DNA of 64,000 nucleotides from Planctomycetota bacterium. Its GTDB lineage: Bacteria > Planctomycetota > Phycisphaerae > SM23-33. The stretch spans positions 27,639 to 91,638 of the forward strand of contig JAAAOJ010000005.1 of assembly GCA_009908915.1 (NCBI GenBank). Direction: 5' to 3'. The notes under the pieces are model-generated. The model was given only the letters and a program-made list of their open reading frames with translations. It was not told where the DNA came from and searched no databases. The position numbers and the translations under genes were made by a program. This document shows positions 54,028 through 63,632 of the stretch, piece by piece (within the stretch, counting starts at the first letter, position 1; each line of letters opens with the position of its first letter).

Positions 54028-55389
54028 CTACCCACCTGCCCCGACAGCCTGGGGGTCGATGGCCATCAGCACGTGGCGATTAATCATCTGCCGCATGTAC
54101 AGGTCGGCCTTGGTGTCGCGGTATTCCTTGATGGCGGCCACGGCGGGCTTGCCGAACGGCCCGAGCGACTCCAGCAGCTTCAGCGCGCCTTCGGGTGCGA
54201 AATCAAGCTCGTCGACCGCCACATTGAGCAGCTGCTGCTTCATGGTCCGGTCGAGGCGGGGATTCTCCAGCACCAGATGGCTGAGAGTAAGGAGGATACT
54301 CTCGGTGCGTTTCGGCCCGGGCTTGGGCTCGCGGGTCCGCAGCACCTTCAGCAACAGCTCGATGGTCTGGGCGGCCTGGTCGGCGTGGTTGATCAGCGCA
54401 TCGGCGGCGGCCCGGTGCACGATCGCGCCGCGGTCGTTGACCAGCAGGTCCACCAGCTTTGGAATCACCTGCTCGGGCTTGTACTTCAGTGTCTGGCCGA
54501 AGACCTGGCAGGCGGCCGCGCGGACCTCGTCGCGCGGGTCATTGAACTGCAGGAAGACGCGCTCGGCCACGGCGGGGTCGTTGCGGATCTGCTGCTGCAG
54601 ATACGCCGTCGCCTGATTCGAGATCAGCGGGTCCCAGTGGCCCATCGCCAGCAGTGCGTCGCGCTCGTTGCGGATTCTGAAAGCCGGACGGTCGGCCAGT
54701 TCCAGCCACGCCGCGATCGACACGGCCAGCGCATCGCCCGGCCGCTTCTTGGCAATGTAGGTTCGCATGGCCCTCATGATCTCGGACAGCTCGGCGACGT
54801 CGTCGTCCTTGTTGGCATACCGCGCGAGGGCGGCCTGCAGCATGTGGCCCAGCAGCCGCTGCTCGCCATAGGAGACGTGATCGTAGCCGGCCAGGTCCAC
54901 CAGCCGCTGGGCCAGCATGTGCAGCATGCGGCGACGGGTCTTCTCGCTCAGGGCCGTCTCGTATTCCGGCCGCACGAAGTGGAAATACGACCGCACGAGC
55001 ACGCGCTGCTTCCAGCTGCGCTCGGGGTTGAAGACGATCTCGCGAACGTCGTCGAGGGGCAGGCCGTCCCGCCCGAAGAACTTCAGGGCCGTCGTGTTGA
55101 TGACGTCGTCGCCGCCCCACTCCATCATGGCCGCTGCAACCGGGACGCGGTAGTCCTGGCGCAAGCCCTCGACAAGCTGGTTGAGTTCCGTCCACGCCTG
55201 GCGGAACTCGGTGCTGTTGCGATCGGTCTGCCGAATGGTCTCCCACAACTGATCGGCCCGCCGGGCCTCGGCGATATCGGGCGACCACGAACCGGGCTTC
55301 GTCTGCCCGGTCTGCGCAAAAAGGTCACCCGGGGCAAGGGCCAGAATGAGAAGCAGGCCCATGGCTGGCAGGGTCGCGTCTTGTCGCAT
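54028..55389 (-). CDS. exported HEAT-repeat protein
   Basis: A 453-residue protein with a signal peptide (MGLLLILALAPGDLFA) and helical HEAT-like repeats in the C-terminal half (RDEVRAAACQVFGQTLK, NDRGAIVHRAAADALINH). No enzymatic motif. Such proteins are scaffolds in the periplasm or on the cell surface. The upstream region codes no partner in the same direction. Confidence 0.75.
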   Translation of the reverse strand: MRQDATLPAMGLLLILALAPGDLFAQTGQTKPGSWSPDIAEARRADQLWETIRQTDRNSTEFRQAWTELNQLVEGLRQDYRVPVAAAMMEWGGDDVINTTALKFFGRDGLPLDDVREIVFNPERSWKQRVLVRSYFHFVRPEYETALSEKTRRRMLHMLAQRLVDLAGYDHVSYGEQRLLGHMLQAALARYANKDDDVAELSEIMRAMRTYIAKKRPGDALAVSIAAWLELADRPAFRIRNERDALLAMGHWDPLISNQATAYLQQQIRNDPAVAERVFLQFNDPRDEVRAAACQVFGQTLKYKPEQVIPKLVDLLVNDRGAIVHRAAADALINHADQAAQTIELLLKVLRTREPKPGPKRTESILLTLSHLVLENPRLDRTMKQQLLNVAVDELDFAPEGALKLLESLGPFGKPAVAAIKEYRDTKADLYMRQMINRHVLMAIDPQAVGAGG

Positions 55390-55513
55390 CGGAATCCTTT
55401 CTTGCCGGAAATGTCCATCACCACGCCGACTCGCATACTACCTTACGCACAAAGGCTCGGTGATGGCAAGGGAGATTGTCAGGCGATGCGAGATGCCCCG
55501 CCGCGACGGGCCG

Positions 55514-57409
55514 TCACGAATCGGCCGCCCTGGCGACGGCGTCGATGACTTGCTCCTGCGTCGACCCGCTGCGCAGCGGCGGCAGGGGCTCGCCCTGCGG
55601 CGGGTAGACCAGCGTCAGGGGGATCTGCAGGCCGTATCGAGGTCGCAGCCACTGCGAAGCGGGGGCGGAGGCGTCGGTCACGTCGCCCTTGAAGTAGGCT
55701 ACATCGTTGGCCTCGAACGCCTCGGCGACCGACTCGGTATTGAAGATCTCGTAATCCTGCTGGATGCACTTGGTGCACCAGGCGGCGGTGAACTTGACGA
55801 CGACGACCTTGCCCTCGCTGCGGGCCTGCTCGATGGCGGCGAGGTCGAAATCGCGGCCCGTCAGCAGCGGCGGCGCCGGAGGCGTGAGCATCCACCAGCC
55901 GGCAGCGGTGACTATCGCCACCGCCGTCCCGCGAACCAGCAACTTGCCTCGCAGCGGCGCATCGTAGCGCAGCCAGTTGCCCCACATCCACAGGCCGGCG
56001 ACAAGGACCACCATCCACGCCAGGACCCAGAAGGCGTACGTGCCGGCATCGCCGCGGAGCGTCGCCAGCAGCCACGCGCCCACCAGCAGCAGCACAAAAC
56101 CGGTCGACTGTTTGAACAGCTCCATCCAGCGGCCAGGCTTGGGCAGCTTCTCCACGAGTTTCGGGAAGGCCGCCAGCAGCGCGTGCGGCGCACTCATGCC
56201 CACGCCTACGGCAAGGATCACCAGCGTGCCCTCCCACAGCGGATGCGTGGCGGCGTAGGTCATGGCCGCGGCGAGGAAGGCAAAGCTGCACGGCGTGGCG
56301 AGGACCGCCATCATCAGCCCCATGCCGAAGCTCTTGCCGTGCCCGTTGCCGACGGACTGCAGATCGTTCTCCAGGCCGGCGAGACGACGAGGCACGACGA
56401 CATTAAAGACGCCCAAGAGGTTCGCCGCCAGGGCCACCACGATCACCACCAGCGCGACGCGAAAGCCGGTGAACTGGAACAAGCGATTGAGGTCGAAGGC
56501 CTCGCCCGTGGTGAGTTTGAGGATGATGTTGAGCGCGGCGATGACGGTAAAGAAGAGCATCATGCCGCCGGCAAAGCTCAGGCCGAGCGTGACGAAACGC
56601 CGGCGCGACTGACCGCCCATCTCCACGATGCTGAGGATGCGGATCGGAATCACCGGCAGGACGCAGGGCATGATGTTGAGAACGAGCCCTGCCAGCAACG
56701 CCAGCGGCAGGGCCAGGGCCAGGCTGTCGACGCCGCCGCCGGCGTCGGCCGGCTTGGGCCGATCCGCCCGATCGATCCACACGGCCCGCAACGAATCGAG
56801 GCCGTGCGACGTCGCCAGACCACCGGCGATGGACGGTTCGTTGGTCCAGGCGGGATTAGCCACGGACTCCTCGGCAATCGTGACCGTGGTCGAGGCAGCG
56901 ACATCCAGCAGCGGAATGCATGCCTCGCCGCATATCTGTCCCAGCGGCCGAAGGGTAATGGTTACCTTTCGGCCGATGTCTGCATCGGCGGGAACCGACA
57001 GCCGCACGTAGACGACGGCGTCCCCTTTGTAGACGCGAATGACAGCCGTGCCCTCCCCGGTCGGCGCGGCGTAGTTCTCACCGGCGGGCCAGCGGACCTC
57101 GCCGACGGCCAACTCGGGCGCCTCGACGTTCATGCGTGCCGGCTGGAACGGGAACTCACCGTCGTAGTTCAACTCGGCGGCATACCAGACCCACTGCTCG
57201 GCCAGCGTCACCTCGGCCGCAACGTGAAACGTCTGGCCCGGTGCGACGGCGGTATGTGACGCCACGGCCCGGACGTCAAACTGTTCGATGCCGGCCGGCT
57301 CCCCGCCGCCAAGCGGGTCGCCGCCAAGGCCGTCGAGCCCCCCGAAGCCCTGCCCGAAGGCCGCGCCGGCCACCGTCAGCACCCATAACGTTGTCACGAA
57401 TCGGTTCAT
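55514..57409 (-). CDS. dsbD: thiol:disulfide interchange protein DsbD
   Basis: A 631-residue transporter of reducing equivalents across the inner membrane. Domains in order: signal peptide, periplasmic alpha domain with cysteines (QICGEACIPLL), eight-helix membrane domain with NIMPCVLPV and MAVLATPCSFAF cysteines, and a C-terminal thioredoxin domain with CTKC (545-548). ATG at 57407-57409 has GAAAGG upstream. It supplies electrons to periplasmic thiol proteins. A thioredoxin-like partner is not adjacent. Confidence 0.93.
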   Translation of the reverse strand: MNRFVTTLWVLTVAGAAFGQGFGGLDGLGGDPLGGGEPAGIEQFDVRAVASHTAVAPGQTFHVAAEVTLAEQWVWYAAELNYDGEFPFQPARMNVEAPELAVGEVRWPAGENYAAPTGEGTAVIRVYKGDAVVYVRLSVPADADIGRKVTITLRPLGQICGEACIPLLDVAASTTVTIAEESVANPAWTNEPSIAGGLATSHGLDSLRAVWIDRADRPKPADAGGGVDSLALALPLALLAGLVLNIMPCVLPVIPIRILSIVEMGGQSRRRFVTLGLSFAGGMMLFFTVIAALNIILKLTTGEAFDLNRLFQFTGFRVALVVIVVALAANLLGVFNVVVPRRLAGLENDLQSVGNGHGKSFGMGLMMAVLATPCSFAFLAAAMTYAATHPLWEGTLVILAVGVGMSAPHALLAAFPKLVEKLPKPGRWMELFKQSTGFVLLLVGAWLLATLRGDAGTYAFWVLAWMVVLVAGLWMWGNWLRYDAPLRGKLLVRGTAVAIVTAAGWWMLTPPAPPLLTGRDFDLAAIEQARSEGKVVVVKFTAAWCTKCIQQDYEIFNTESVAEAFEANDVAYFKGDVTDASAPASQWLRPRYGLQIPLTLVYPPQGEPLPPLRSGSTQEQVIDAVARAADS

Positions 57410-57561
57410 GGCTTTGCCTTTCGCTGTCATTCTATCGGCATGCGCCTTGACAAACGGCGGGCGCCCTGGCGAGGTTCCCCGCGAAGCGGCGTGAAGAAAA
57501 TCCGCAAAAACCGCTCGAAATCACCCGGCGACGTGCGTTAAGCATAAGTAGGGAGTTGCCC

Positions 57562-59229
57562 ATGAAGCGAATCGTGATCCTGCTGTCTCTATGCGTGGCC
57601 GCGACGTCCGCCGCGGCGGAGACGGTCTACCTCAGTGACGGCCGGCAGATCGACGGCAAGGTGCGTCGCGAGGGAGAGACGGTCTTCATCACCAAGGACG
57701 ACGGCAAGGTGGTTGAGGTCTCAAGCTCCGACGTGCTCTACGTTGCCGGGACGACGCAGCATGTCGAGAAGACCGAGACGGCCGAGACGACACCGCAGGC
57801 CGGCTTGGCCGATCAGCCCGGAGTATCGTCCGACGACATGACGAACGTCGCGCTGGGCGAGGCGTCCATGCCGGAGACGTTCATCTGGACGTATCTGCGG
57901 CGCGGCAAGCCCGAACTGGTGCGGCGCTATCGCGCGTTGGCCCACGACCGTCAACGCAAGATCGGTTCGACGTGGCTGAGCCCGGAGGACTTCGTGCGGC
58001 GCCGCGCGGCCGTTGCCGAGCGGCTCGCCGACGCCGCTGCAACGTTTGACAAAGCTGACGACCTCGATTGCGATGACGATGACGTAGATAAACGCCGACG
58101 CAACCGCCAGAAACACCAGAAGCTGATGCGCGTCGGTTCGGATCAGCTCCGCCGCGCCGCCGCCGGCTGGCCCGACCCGCTGATCCGCAAGTTCCTGCTG
58201 GGCGCGGCCGAGTTGCAGGCCGACCGTCTCGGCCAGGCCATCGGGCAGTTTCGCGCCTGCCTGCGGGAAGCGCCGCAGATGGCGGTGTTTCACGAGGGCC
58301 TCGGCCTGGCGCTGATGCGCGACGAGCAATACATGGACGGGCTGGAGCACCTCAGAAAGATGGTCCGTCTGCGACCGGACGCCGAGGAGGGCGTGACGAT
58401 GCTGCGTGAGGCCATCGAGGCCACCCCCGGCACGTACATGAACCGCTCGGCCTTCACGGCCGCGAAGGAACTGGCCGACAGTCTGCCGACGGCCCGCCGA
58501 TCGCGCCGCAACGGCGACCGGGAGATTCCCTGGCTGCTGCCCGGCGACGTCCAGGACGTCGACGCCCACGCCCTGCCCGTGCCCGAGGAGGACCGTTACG
58601 TCTTCCGGCAGGCTATCGCCGTGCCGGTCGGACCCAACACACTGCTTGTCGACCGCCAGGCCGTCTACGGCGCACTGACCGTTCATGTTGACCTCGGAGT
58701 GGGCAAGCTGGTGCAGGCCGACGTGCCGCGCCGCTGGCGACAACGACGCGAGGCGACCGACCTGCCGGTCATGCTGCTGGACGTGCCCGCAGCCGCCTTC
58801 ACGTCGCGGGTGGACGCCGAGGCGATTGACGATGCGCCGCCCCCGCCACCCACGAACGCCACGGGCGTTCAGGTCCACGCCATCAATCTGCTGGCCGAGA
58901 TGGGCTCCGTGCCGCGTGTCTTCGCGACGGAAGTTCAGGCCGGCCAGGGAGCGGTTACACTGCTGAGGGGGCTTGCTGCGGGCGAGGCAACGGCGCCGGT
59001 GTTCGATGCGGAGGGTACGTGGTTGGGCGTGCAGGCCGGCAAGACCGATCCCGATCCCGAGAAACTTGTCGACCGTTTCATTGCTATTGGCGGCATGGCG
59101 GAGGTGCTGGGGAACGTCCGCAGCCGACGTCGGTCGAGCCGCGACGACGATCGCGAACCGATCCAAACCGACGCAAAAGTCCTCCTGGTCCGTGCGACGC
59201 ACGGTGAGCGTTTCCAGGTCGACCCGTGA
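57562..59229 (+). CDS. secreted TPR/protease-like protein
   Basis: A 555-residue protein with a signal peptide (MKRIVILLSLCVAATSAAAE) and a short beta motif (YLSDGRQIDGKV). A helical repeat region follows (ADRLGQAIGQFRACLREAPQM) and then a C-terminal half that looks like a degenerate trypsin-fold domain (NTLLVDRQAVYG, PVFDAEGTWLGVQAG). No catalytic triad is visible. The ATG at 57562 was chosen over TTG at 57556 because of the GGGAG just upstream. Confidence 0.7.
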   Translation: MKRIVILLSLCVAATSAAAETVYLSDGRQIDGKVRREGETVFITKDDGKVVEVSSSDVLYVAGTTQHVEKTETAETTPQAGLADQPGVSSDDMTNVALGEASMPETFIWTYLRRGKPELVRRYRALAHDRQRKIGSTWLSPEDFVRRRAAVAERLADAAATFDKADDLDCDDDDVDKRRRNRQKHQKLMRVGSDQLRRAAAGWPDPLIRKFLLGAAELQADRLGQAIGQFRACLREAPQMAVFHEGLGLALMRDEQYMDGLEHLRKMVRLRPDAEEGVTMLREAIEATPGTYMNRSAFTAAKELADSLPTARRSRRNGDREIPWLLPGDVQDVDAHALPVPEEDRYVFRQAIAVPVGPNTLLVDRQAVYGALTVHVDLGVGKLVQADVPRRWRQRREATDLPVMLLDVPAAAFTSRVDAEAIDDAPPPPPTNATGVQVHAINLLAEMGSVPRVFATEVQAGQGAVTLLRGLAAGEATAPVFDAEGTWLGVQAGKTDPDPEKLVDRFIAIGGMAEVLGNVRSRRRSSRDDDREPIQTDAKVLLVRATHGERFQVDP

Positions 59230-59342
59230 TTGGGCGGCGCAGTGAACCGTTTGGAACGCTGTCCGCGGTACAGCCCTGCCAACGGCGTCCCGCCGGGTGT
59301 GCCGCCGCGCGGCCGGATGCTGGCCTCTGATGTCGGCGACGA

Positions 59343-60683
59343 TCAATCGTCATCGTCGTCGCCGTCTGGGCGGCGGATGATGATGACGCGCTTGGACTGG
59401 CGCTTCTTGTCTTCCTCGTAGACCTTGGGATCGTCGGCCAGCCCGCTGTCGATGATGTTCTGAAGCTGCTTCTTGACCCACGCATCCCGTTCGGCCTGGG
59501 CCTGGCGGTCCTCGGTGGGCATGATGTTGAACGGCAGCCGACTCGAAAGCGTCCACTTGCCGCGCTTGCGGAGGGCTTTTTCGCCGTGCCGTCGCAGCCA
59601 TTTGCCAACAAAGTCTCGCAGTTCGCGGTCTTCACTGAGCGTCCAGGTCGGTTCGATATGACTGTAGACGTACTTGATGGCTTCGATCTCGGCGTTCTTC
59701 TCCGGCACTTTGCCGGGCCAGTGCACGCTGGGCCACTTCTCCGGGTCCTGGAGCATCTCGTGGAGCAGCAGGGCGCCGCAGCCATGGGCACAGCCGCGGG
59801 CGTGACACTCCGTCGGGTCGTAGGGATCCAGGGAATTCAGGCGGAACATCATCGTAAAGAGGCGCGACTTGGGGCTCGTGTGATACAAGGCCGTCATGTC
59901 GGCGTAGAACTCCTGCATGTTCCGGTAGAGCATGCCATGGTTCCGGTAGAGTTTCAGCACGGCCCGCGTGTTGAGCGAAATTGTTATGTAGTTGTGCCCC
60001 AACTCGTGCCAGACGATCGTCTCAGCCATCGTCCCGAGCGAGAAGCCGAACTCCTTCGACCGCGTGGGCGTCAGACCGTAGATGTTCATGATGTCTTCTT
60101 CACCGAGCGGCTTGGGGTTGTCGATATACAGCGGCCGCCAGGAGACGATGACCTGGATGTAGGGCCGCCCGCGACGGTCATAGTCGATGCCAACCGGCGC
60201 CTGTATGCCGAGCATGTCCGACGGCATGTAGTTGGCGGTAAAATGGCGGTTCCATATTTCCGCCTTGAAGGAGATGTTGCTCGCGCTGCGGCATTTCTCC
60301 CACCAGCCGGGACGGAACTCGCGGGCCGTCTTTTTCATGTAGATGGCGTTGACGCGATGCTGGCGTGTCAGTTCCCGCAGATGCCGTCGGCCGCTGGCAT
60401 CGAGTTCGACGTATTCATCCCAGCGAGCGTTCATGTACGCCGATTCGAGCTTGTCGTACCACTGCTCGGCCTCGGACTTGGGAGGCGCTTTGGGGGCGGC
60501 TTCCTTCTCGTCCTTCGGCCCGTCGAGTGCAGAGGCCTCAGCCGGCGCATCGGCTTCGGCGTCTCTGGCCGCCGGAGCAGATCCTTTGCCGGGGGTCTCG
60601 TCGGTCCGAGCGGGAGTCCATACGATCAGCAGTGCCAGGGCCGCTACAAGCCATAACCACGACGCTTGACGTTTCTCAAACAT
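59343..60683 (-). CDS. exported HELGH metalloprotease-like protein
   Basis: A 446-residue protein with a signal (SWLWLVAALALLIVW), an Ala/Glu-rich spacer, and a zinc-metallopeptidase-like core. HELGH (226-230) gives two zinc ligands and the catalytic Glu227. NMQEFYAD with Glu258 is a candidate third ligand, as in gluzincins. The C-terminus ends in an acidic run (DGDDDDD). The gene is preceded by AAAGGA. The substrate is unknown. Confidence 0.7.
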   Translation of the reverse strand: MFEKRQASWLWLVAALALLIVWTPARTDETPGKGSAPAARDAEADAPAEASALDGPKDEKEAAPKAPPKSEAEQWYDKLESAYMNARWDEYVELDASGRRHLRELTRQHRVNAIYMKKTAREFRPGWWEKCRSASNISFKAEIWNRHFTANYMPSDMLGIQAPVGIDYDRRGRPYIQVIVSWRPLYIDNPKPLGEEDIMNIYGLTPTRSKEFGFSLGTMAETIVWHELGHNYITISLNTRAVLKLYRNHGMLYRNMQEFYADMTALYHTSPKSRLFTMMFRLNSLDPYDPTECHARGCAHGCGALLLHEMLQDPEKWPSVHWPGKVPEKNAEIEAIKYVYSHIEPTWTLSEDRELRDFVGKWLRRHGEKALRKRGKWTLSSRLPFNIMPTEDRQAQAERDAWVKKQLQNIIDSGLADDPKVYEEDKKRQSKRVIIIRRPDGDDDDD

Positions 60684-60911
60684 GATACTGTCCTTTCCCC
60701 TGGCGCCGCGCGATCCGCTGATCAGTGGCCGACCTCCCACGGGTCGACCTGCCCCGCCTGGGCTATCGCGACGCTACAAAAAGGGCGATCTCTTAGCATG
60801 CATAAATGTACATTGAAAGCCACGCTCACTCAAGCCGATTCCGCAGCGGCCGGGGTGTTTTGAGCCGACCTACCCCTTGCGTCGACCGGATTGGCCCGAT
60901 ACAGTGAGTGC

Positions 60912-62195
60912 ATGATGATCGAACAGGCAACACGGGAGCAAATGATGGAGCGACTTGAACAGGCCGATCCGGAGATCGCCCACCTGATCCGGCGGGAGCA
61001 CCAGCGCCAGAACGGCACGCTGGAGTTGATCGCCTCGGAAAACCATGTATCGATCCCGGTGCTCAACGCACTCGGGTCGGTGCTTACCGACAAGTACGCC
61101 GAAGGCTACCCTGCCAAGCGGTGGTACTGCGGCTGCGACCAGGTCGACAAAGTCGAACAGTTGTGCATCGACCGCGCAAAGGAACTCTTCGGCGCCGAGC
61201 ACGCCAACGTCCAGCCGCACAGCGGCACGAGCGCGAATCTGGCGGTCTACCTCGCCGCCCTCAAACCCGGCCAGAAGATCATGGGTATGGACCTCGCCCA
61301 CGGAGGGCATCTCTCGCACGGACTGTCGATCAACCTCAGCGGTGCGGTCTACGAGGCCACCCACTACGGTGTGCAGGACGACACCGAGCGGCTGGACATG
61401 GACAAGGTCCGCGAGCAGGTTCTCGCCGAAAAACCGGACATGCTCGTCGTCGGGGCCTCGGCCTATCCGCGGACCATCGACTTCGCGGCTTTCGGTGAAA
61501 TCGCCAAGGAAGCGGGCTCGCTGCTGCTGGCCGACATCGCCCACATTGCCGGGCTCGTGGTCTCCAAGATGCACCCCGACCCCGTACCGTACAGCGACTT
61601 CGTGACAACCACGAACCACAAAACCCTCCGCGGCCCGCGGGGCGGGATCGTGCTGTCGACGCAGGATTGGGCCACCAAGGTCGACCGGGCCATCTTCCCC
61701 GGCATCCAGGGCGGGCCGCTCATGCACGCCATCGCCGCCAAGGCCGTCGCGTTCCTCGAGGCCATGAAACCCGAGTTCAAGAACTACGCCGGCGCCATCA
61801 TCACAAACGCCCGCGTGCTGGCCGAGGAACTGCTCGGCCGCGACTGGCGACTGGTCTCCGGCGGCACGGACAACCACCTGATGCTCGTCGACCTCCGCAG
61901 CAAGTTGCCCGATGTCACCGGCCACCAGGCGGCGATCTGGCTCAGCCAGGCCAACCTCATCTGCAACAAGAACGCCATCCCGTTCGATCCGCGGCCGCCG
62001 GTGCAGACCTCCGGCCTGCGACTGGGCACGCCGGCGATTACCAGCCGCGGCCTGGGCACGCAGCACATGAAGCAGATCGCCCAATGGATCGACGAGATCC
62101 TCATGTCCCAGGGCGACCCGAAGGTCATCGACCGGACCGCCAGTGCGGTCACCGAACTTTGCCTGGAGTTCCCCGTGCCGAATCACAACCTTTAG
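60912..62195 (+). CDS. glyA: serine hydroxymethyltransferase
   Basis: PLP enzyme that interconverts serine and glycine with tetrahydrofolate. The 427-residue protein has the lysine region TTTNHKTLRGPRGG and the PLP-phosphate region HSGTSANLAVY. GlyA family length is normal. A start at 60912 is given; a second ATG at 60945 with GGGAG 6 nt upstream is an alternative and would give an N-terminus closer to typical GlyA. Confidence 0.95.
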   Translation: MMIEQATREQMMERLEQADPEIAHLIRREHQRQNGTLELIASENHVSIPVLNALGSVLTDKYAEGYPAKRWYCGCDQVDKVEQLCIDRAKELFGAEHANVQPHSGTSANLAVYLAALKPGQKIMGMDLAHGGHLSHGLSINLSGAVYEATHYGVQDDTERLDMDKVREQVLAEKPDMLVVGASAYPRTIDFAAFGEIAKEAGSLLLADIAHIAGLVVSKMHPDPVPYSDFVTTTNHKTLRGPRGGIVLSTQDWATKVDRAIFPGIQGGPLMHAIAAKAVAFLEAMKPEFKNYAGAIITNARVLAEELLGRDWRLVSGGTDNHLMLVDLRSKLPDVTGHQAAIWLSQANLICNKNAIPFDPRPPVQTSGLRLGTPAITSRGLGTQHMKQIAQWIDEILMSQGDPKVIDRTASAVTELCLEFPVPNHNL

Positions 62196-62305
62196 CAGTG
62201 CCACGCCCCGTGCCGCCGGGGCCGCCACCTGTCACATCACAGCAGTACCAGAAACCGCCAACCGATCACGGACGGCCCACCGACGTACCGTCGGGGAGGA
62301 CACGA

Positions 62306-63382
62306 ATGCGCGAGATTTATCGCATCCTGGACGCGAATTTCAACCGGGCACGGGAGGCCCTGCGGGTCATCGAGGACTGCGGGCGTTTCGTGCTCAACGA
62401 CCCGGCCATCACGGCCATGGCCAAGCACTTTCGAAGCGACATCAAGGAACTGCTCGACCAGATGCCGCAGGACGAGATCATCGCCAGTCGCGACACGGCC
62501 GGCGACATCGGTACGGACCTGACCAGCCCCGCCGAACCGGTTCGCGAGGATATCGCCGCCGTCGTCACCGCTGCCTGCAAGCGACTCACCGAAAGCCTGC
62601 GGACCATCGAGGAATACTGCAAGATCGTCGCGAACGACCAGGGCCTCGCCGTCGAACGCATGCGTTACGACGCCTACACGCTTGAACAGCGCGTCGCCGG
62701 TCGCTTTCTCAACGCCGAGAAGTTCCGCAACGTCCATCTCTATGCGATGCTCAGCGCCTCGCTGTGCAGTCAGGGCAGCCTGCGGGACGTTGCGCGGTCC
62801 GCCATTGCCGGCGGCGCCGACGCCATCCAGCTGCGAGAAAAGGACACGCCGGACAGCCTGCACCTGGCGATGGCCGCCGAGCTGCGCGAACTGACGGACG
62901 AAACCGGCACGCTGCTGATCATCAACGACCGCCCGGACATTGCCACCATCGTCGGCGCCGACGGCGTCCACCTCGGCCAGAACGACCTGCCGGTCCGCGA
63001 ATCGCGCCGCCTGCTTCGCCCCGACGCCATCATCGGCCGAAGCTGCCACTCCATCAAGGAGGCCCGCGACGCCATCAACGAAGGTGCCGACTACGTCGCC
63101 CTCGGGCCGATGTTCGCCACGACGACCAAGAGCCGCCCGCCCGTCGGTCCCGGCCTGCTGGACGAGTTCAGCCAGGCCTTTACCGAAATCGCCCTGCCGG
63201 TGGTGGCCATCGGCGGCATCAACGCCGAGAACGTCGGCGACCTGATCGCCCGCGGCGCCCGCATCGTCGCCTGCTGCGGCAGCGTCAACTGCGCCGAGGA
63301 CCCGCAGGCCGCCGCCAGGGCGATCAAGGACCAGCTCGTTGCCGCCCGAAAGGAAGACGAGCAGAACGACGACCGTGCGTGA
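62306..63382 (+). CDS. thiE: ThiD2-like domain fused to thiamine-phosphate synthase
   Basis: A 358-residue two-domain protein. The first about 135 residues (MREIYRILDANFNRAREALRV, RYDAYTLEQRVAGRFLNAEKF) match the ThiD2 domain found fused to ThiE in cyanobacteria and some others. The rest is a TIM-barrel thiamine-phosphate synthase (QLREKD 175-180, LIINDRPDIA, GVHLGQNDLPV, YVALGPMFATTTK, VAIGGINAENV). It joins the pyrimidine and thiazole moieties of thiamine. ATG at 62306 has GGGGAGGA upstream. It is 110 bp after glyA. Confidence 0.88.
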   Translation: MREIYRILDANFNRAREALRVIEDCGRFVLNDPAITAMAKHFRSDIKELLDQMPQDEIIASRDTAGDIGTDLTSPAEPVREDIAAVVTAACKRLTESLRTIEEYCKIVANDQGLAVERMRYDAYTLEQRVAGRFLNAEKFRNVHLYAMLSASLCSQGSLRDVARSAIAGGADAIQLREKDTPDSLHLAMAAELRELTDETGTLLIINDRPDIATIVGADGVHLGQNDLPVRESRRLLRPDAIIGRSCHSIKEARDAINEGADYVALGPMFATTTKSRPPVGPGLLDEFSQAFTEIALPVVAIGGINAENVGDLIARGARIVACCGSVNCAEDPQAAARAIKDQLVAARKEDEQNDDRA

Positions 63383-63509
63383 TTCCCATGATTCGTTCGG
63401 CCGTCGACCGCACGTCGACGCTCCCGCGCGCATGAGACGCGGCGCCGGCGCGACATTCATTCTGCGTGCCGCTGCACATCGATGTCCCGAGCAATTGGCG
63501 ACATCGGAG

Positions 63510-63598
63510 GGACAATCCGCGTGCGAGTGGATTTCTCGCGACGGGAAGACGGCACGAGGACGGCTATGACGGACAATCCGCGTGCGAGTGGATTTCTC
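63510..63598. repeat. pair of 28-bp direct repeats with a 33-bp spacer
   Basis: Positions 63510-63537 and 63571-63598 are identical 28-mers (beginning GGACAATCCGCGTGCGAG and ending GTGGATTTCTC). The spacer is 33 bp. The repeat contains a short inverted pair (ATCCGC/GTGGAT with one wobble). Only two copies; no cas genes nearby. The second copy abuts a TATAAT at 63600-63605. Confidence 0.8.
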
Positions 63599-63599
63599 C

Positions 63600-63605
63600 T
63601 ATAAT
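63600..63605 (+). promoter_or_regulatory. -10 box before the prenyltransferase gene
   Basis: A perfect TATAAT 27 nt before the likely ATC start at 63633. It directly follows the second 28-bp repeat. A clear -35 box is not visible. Confidence 0.45.
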
Positions 63606-63632
63606 GGTACACAACGCCCAAAGGAGCGGCCC

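Noticed and set aside
63510..63598. CRISPR array call for the two 28-bp repeats
   Set aside because: Only two repeats and one spacer, with no cas genes or leader in the window. Kept as a finding, not called as an array.
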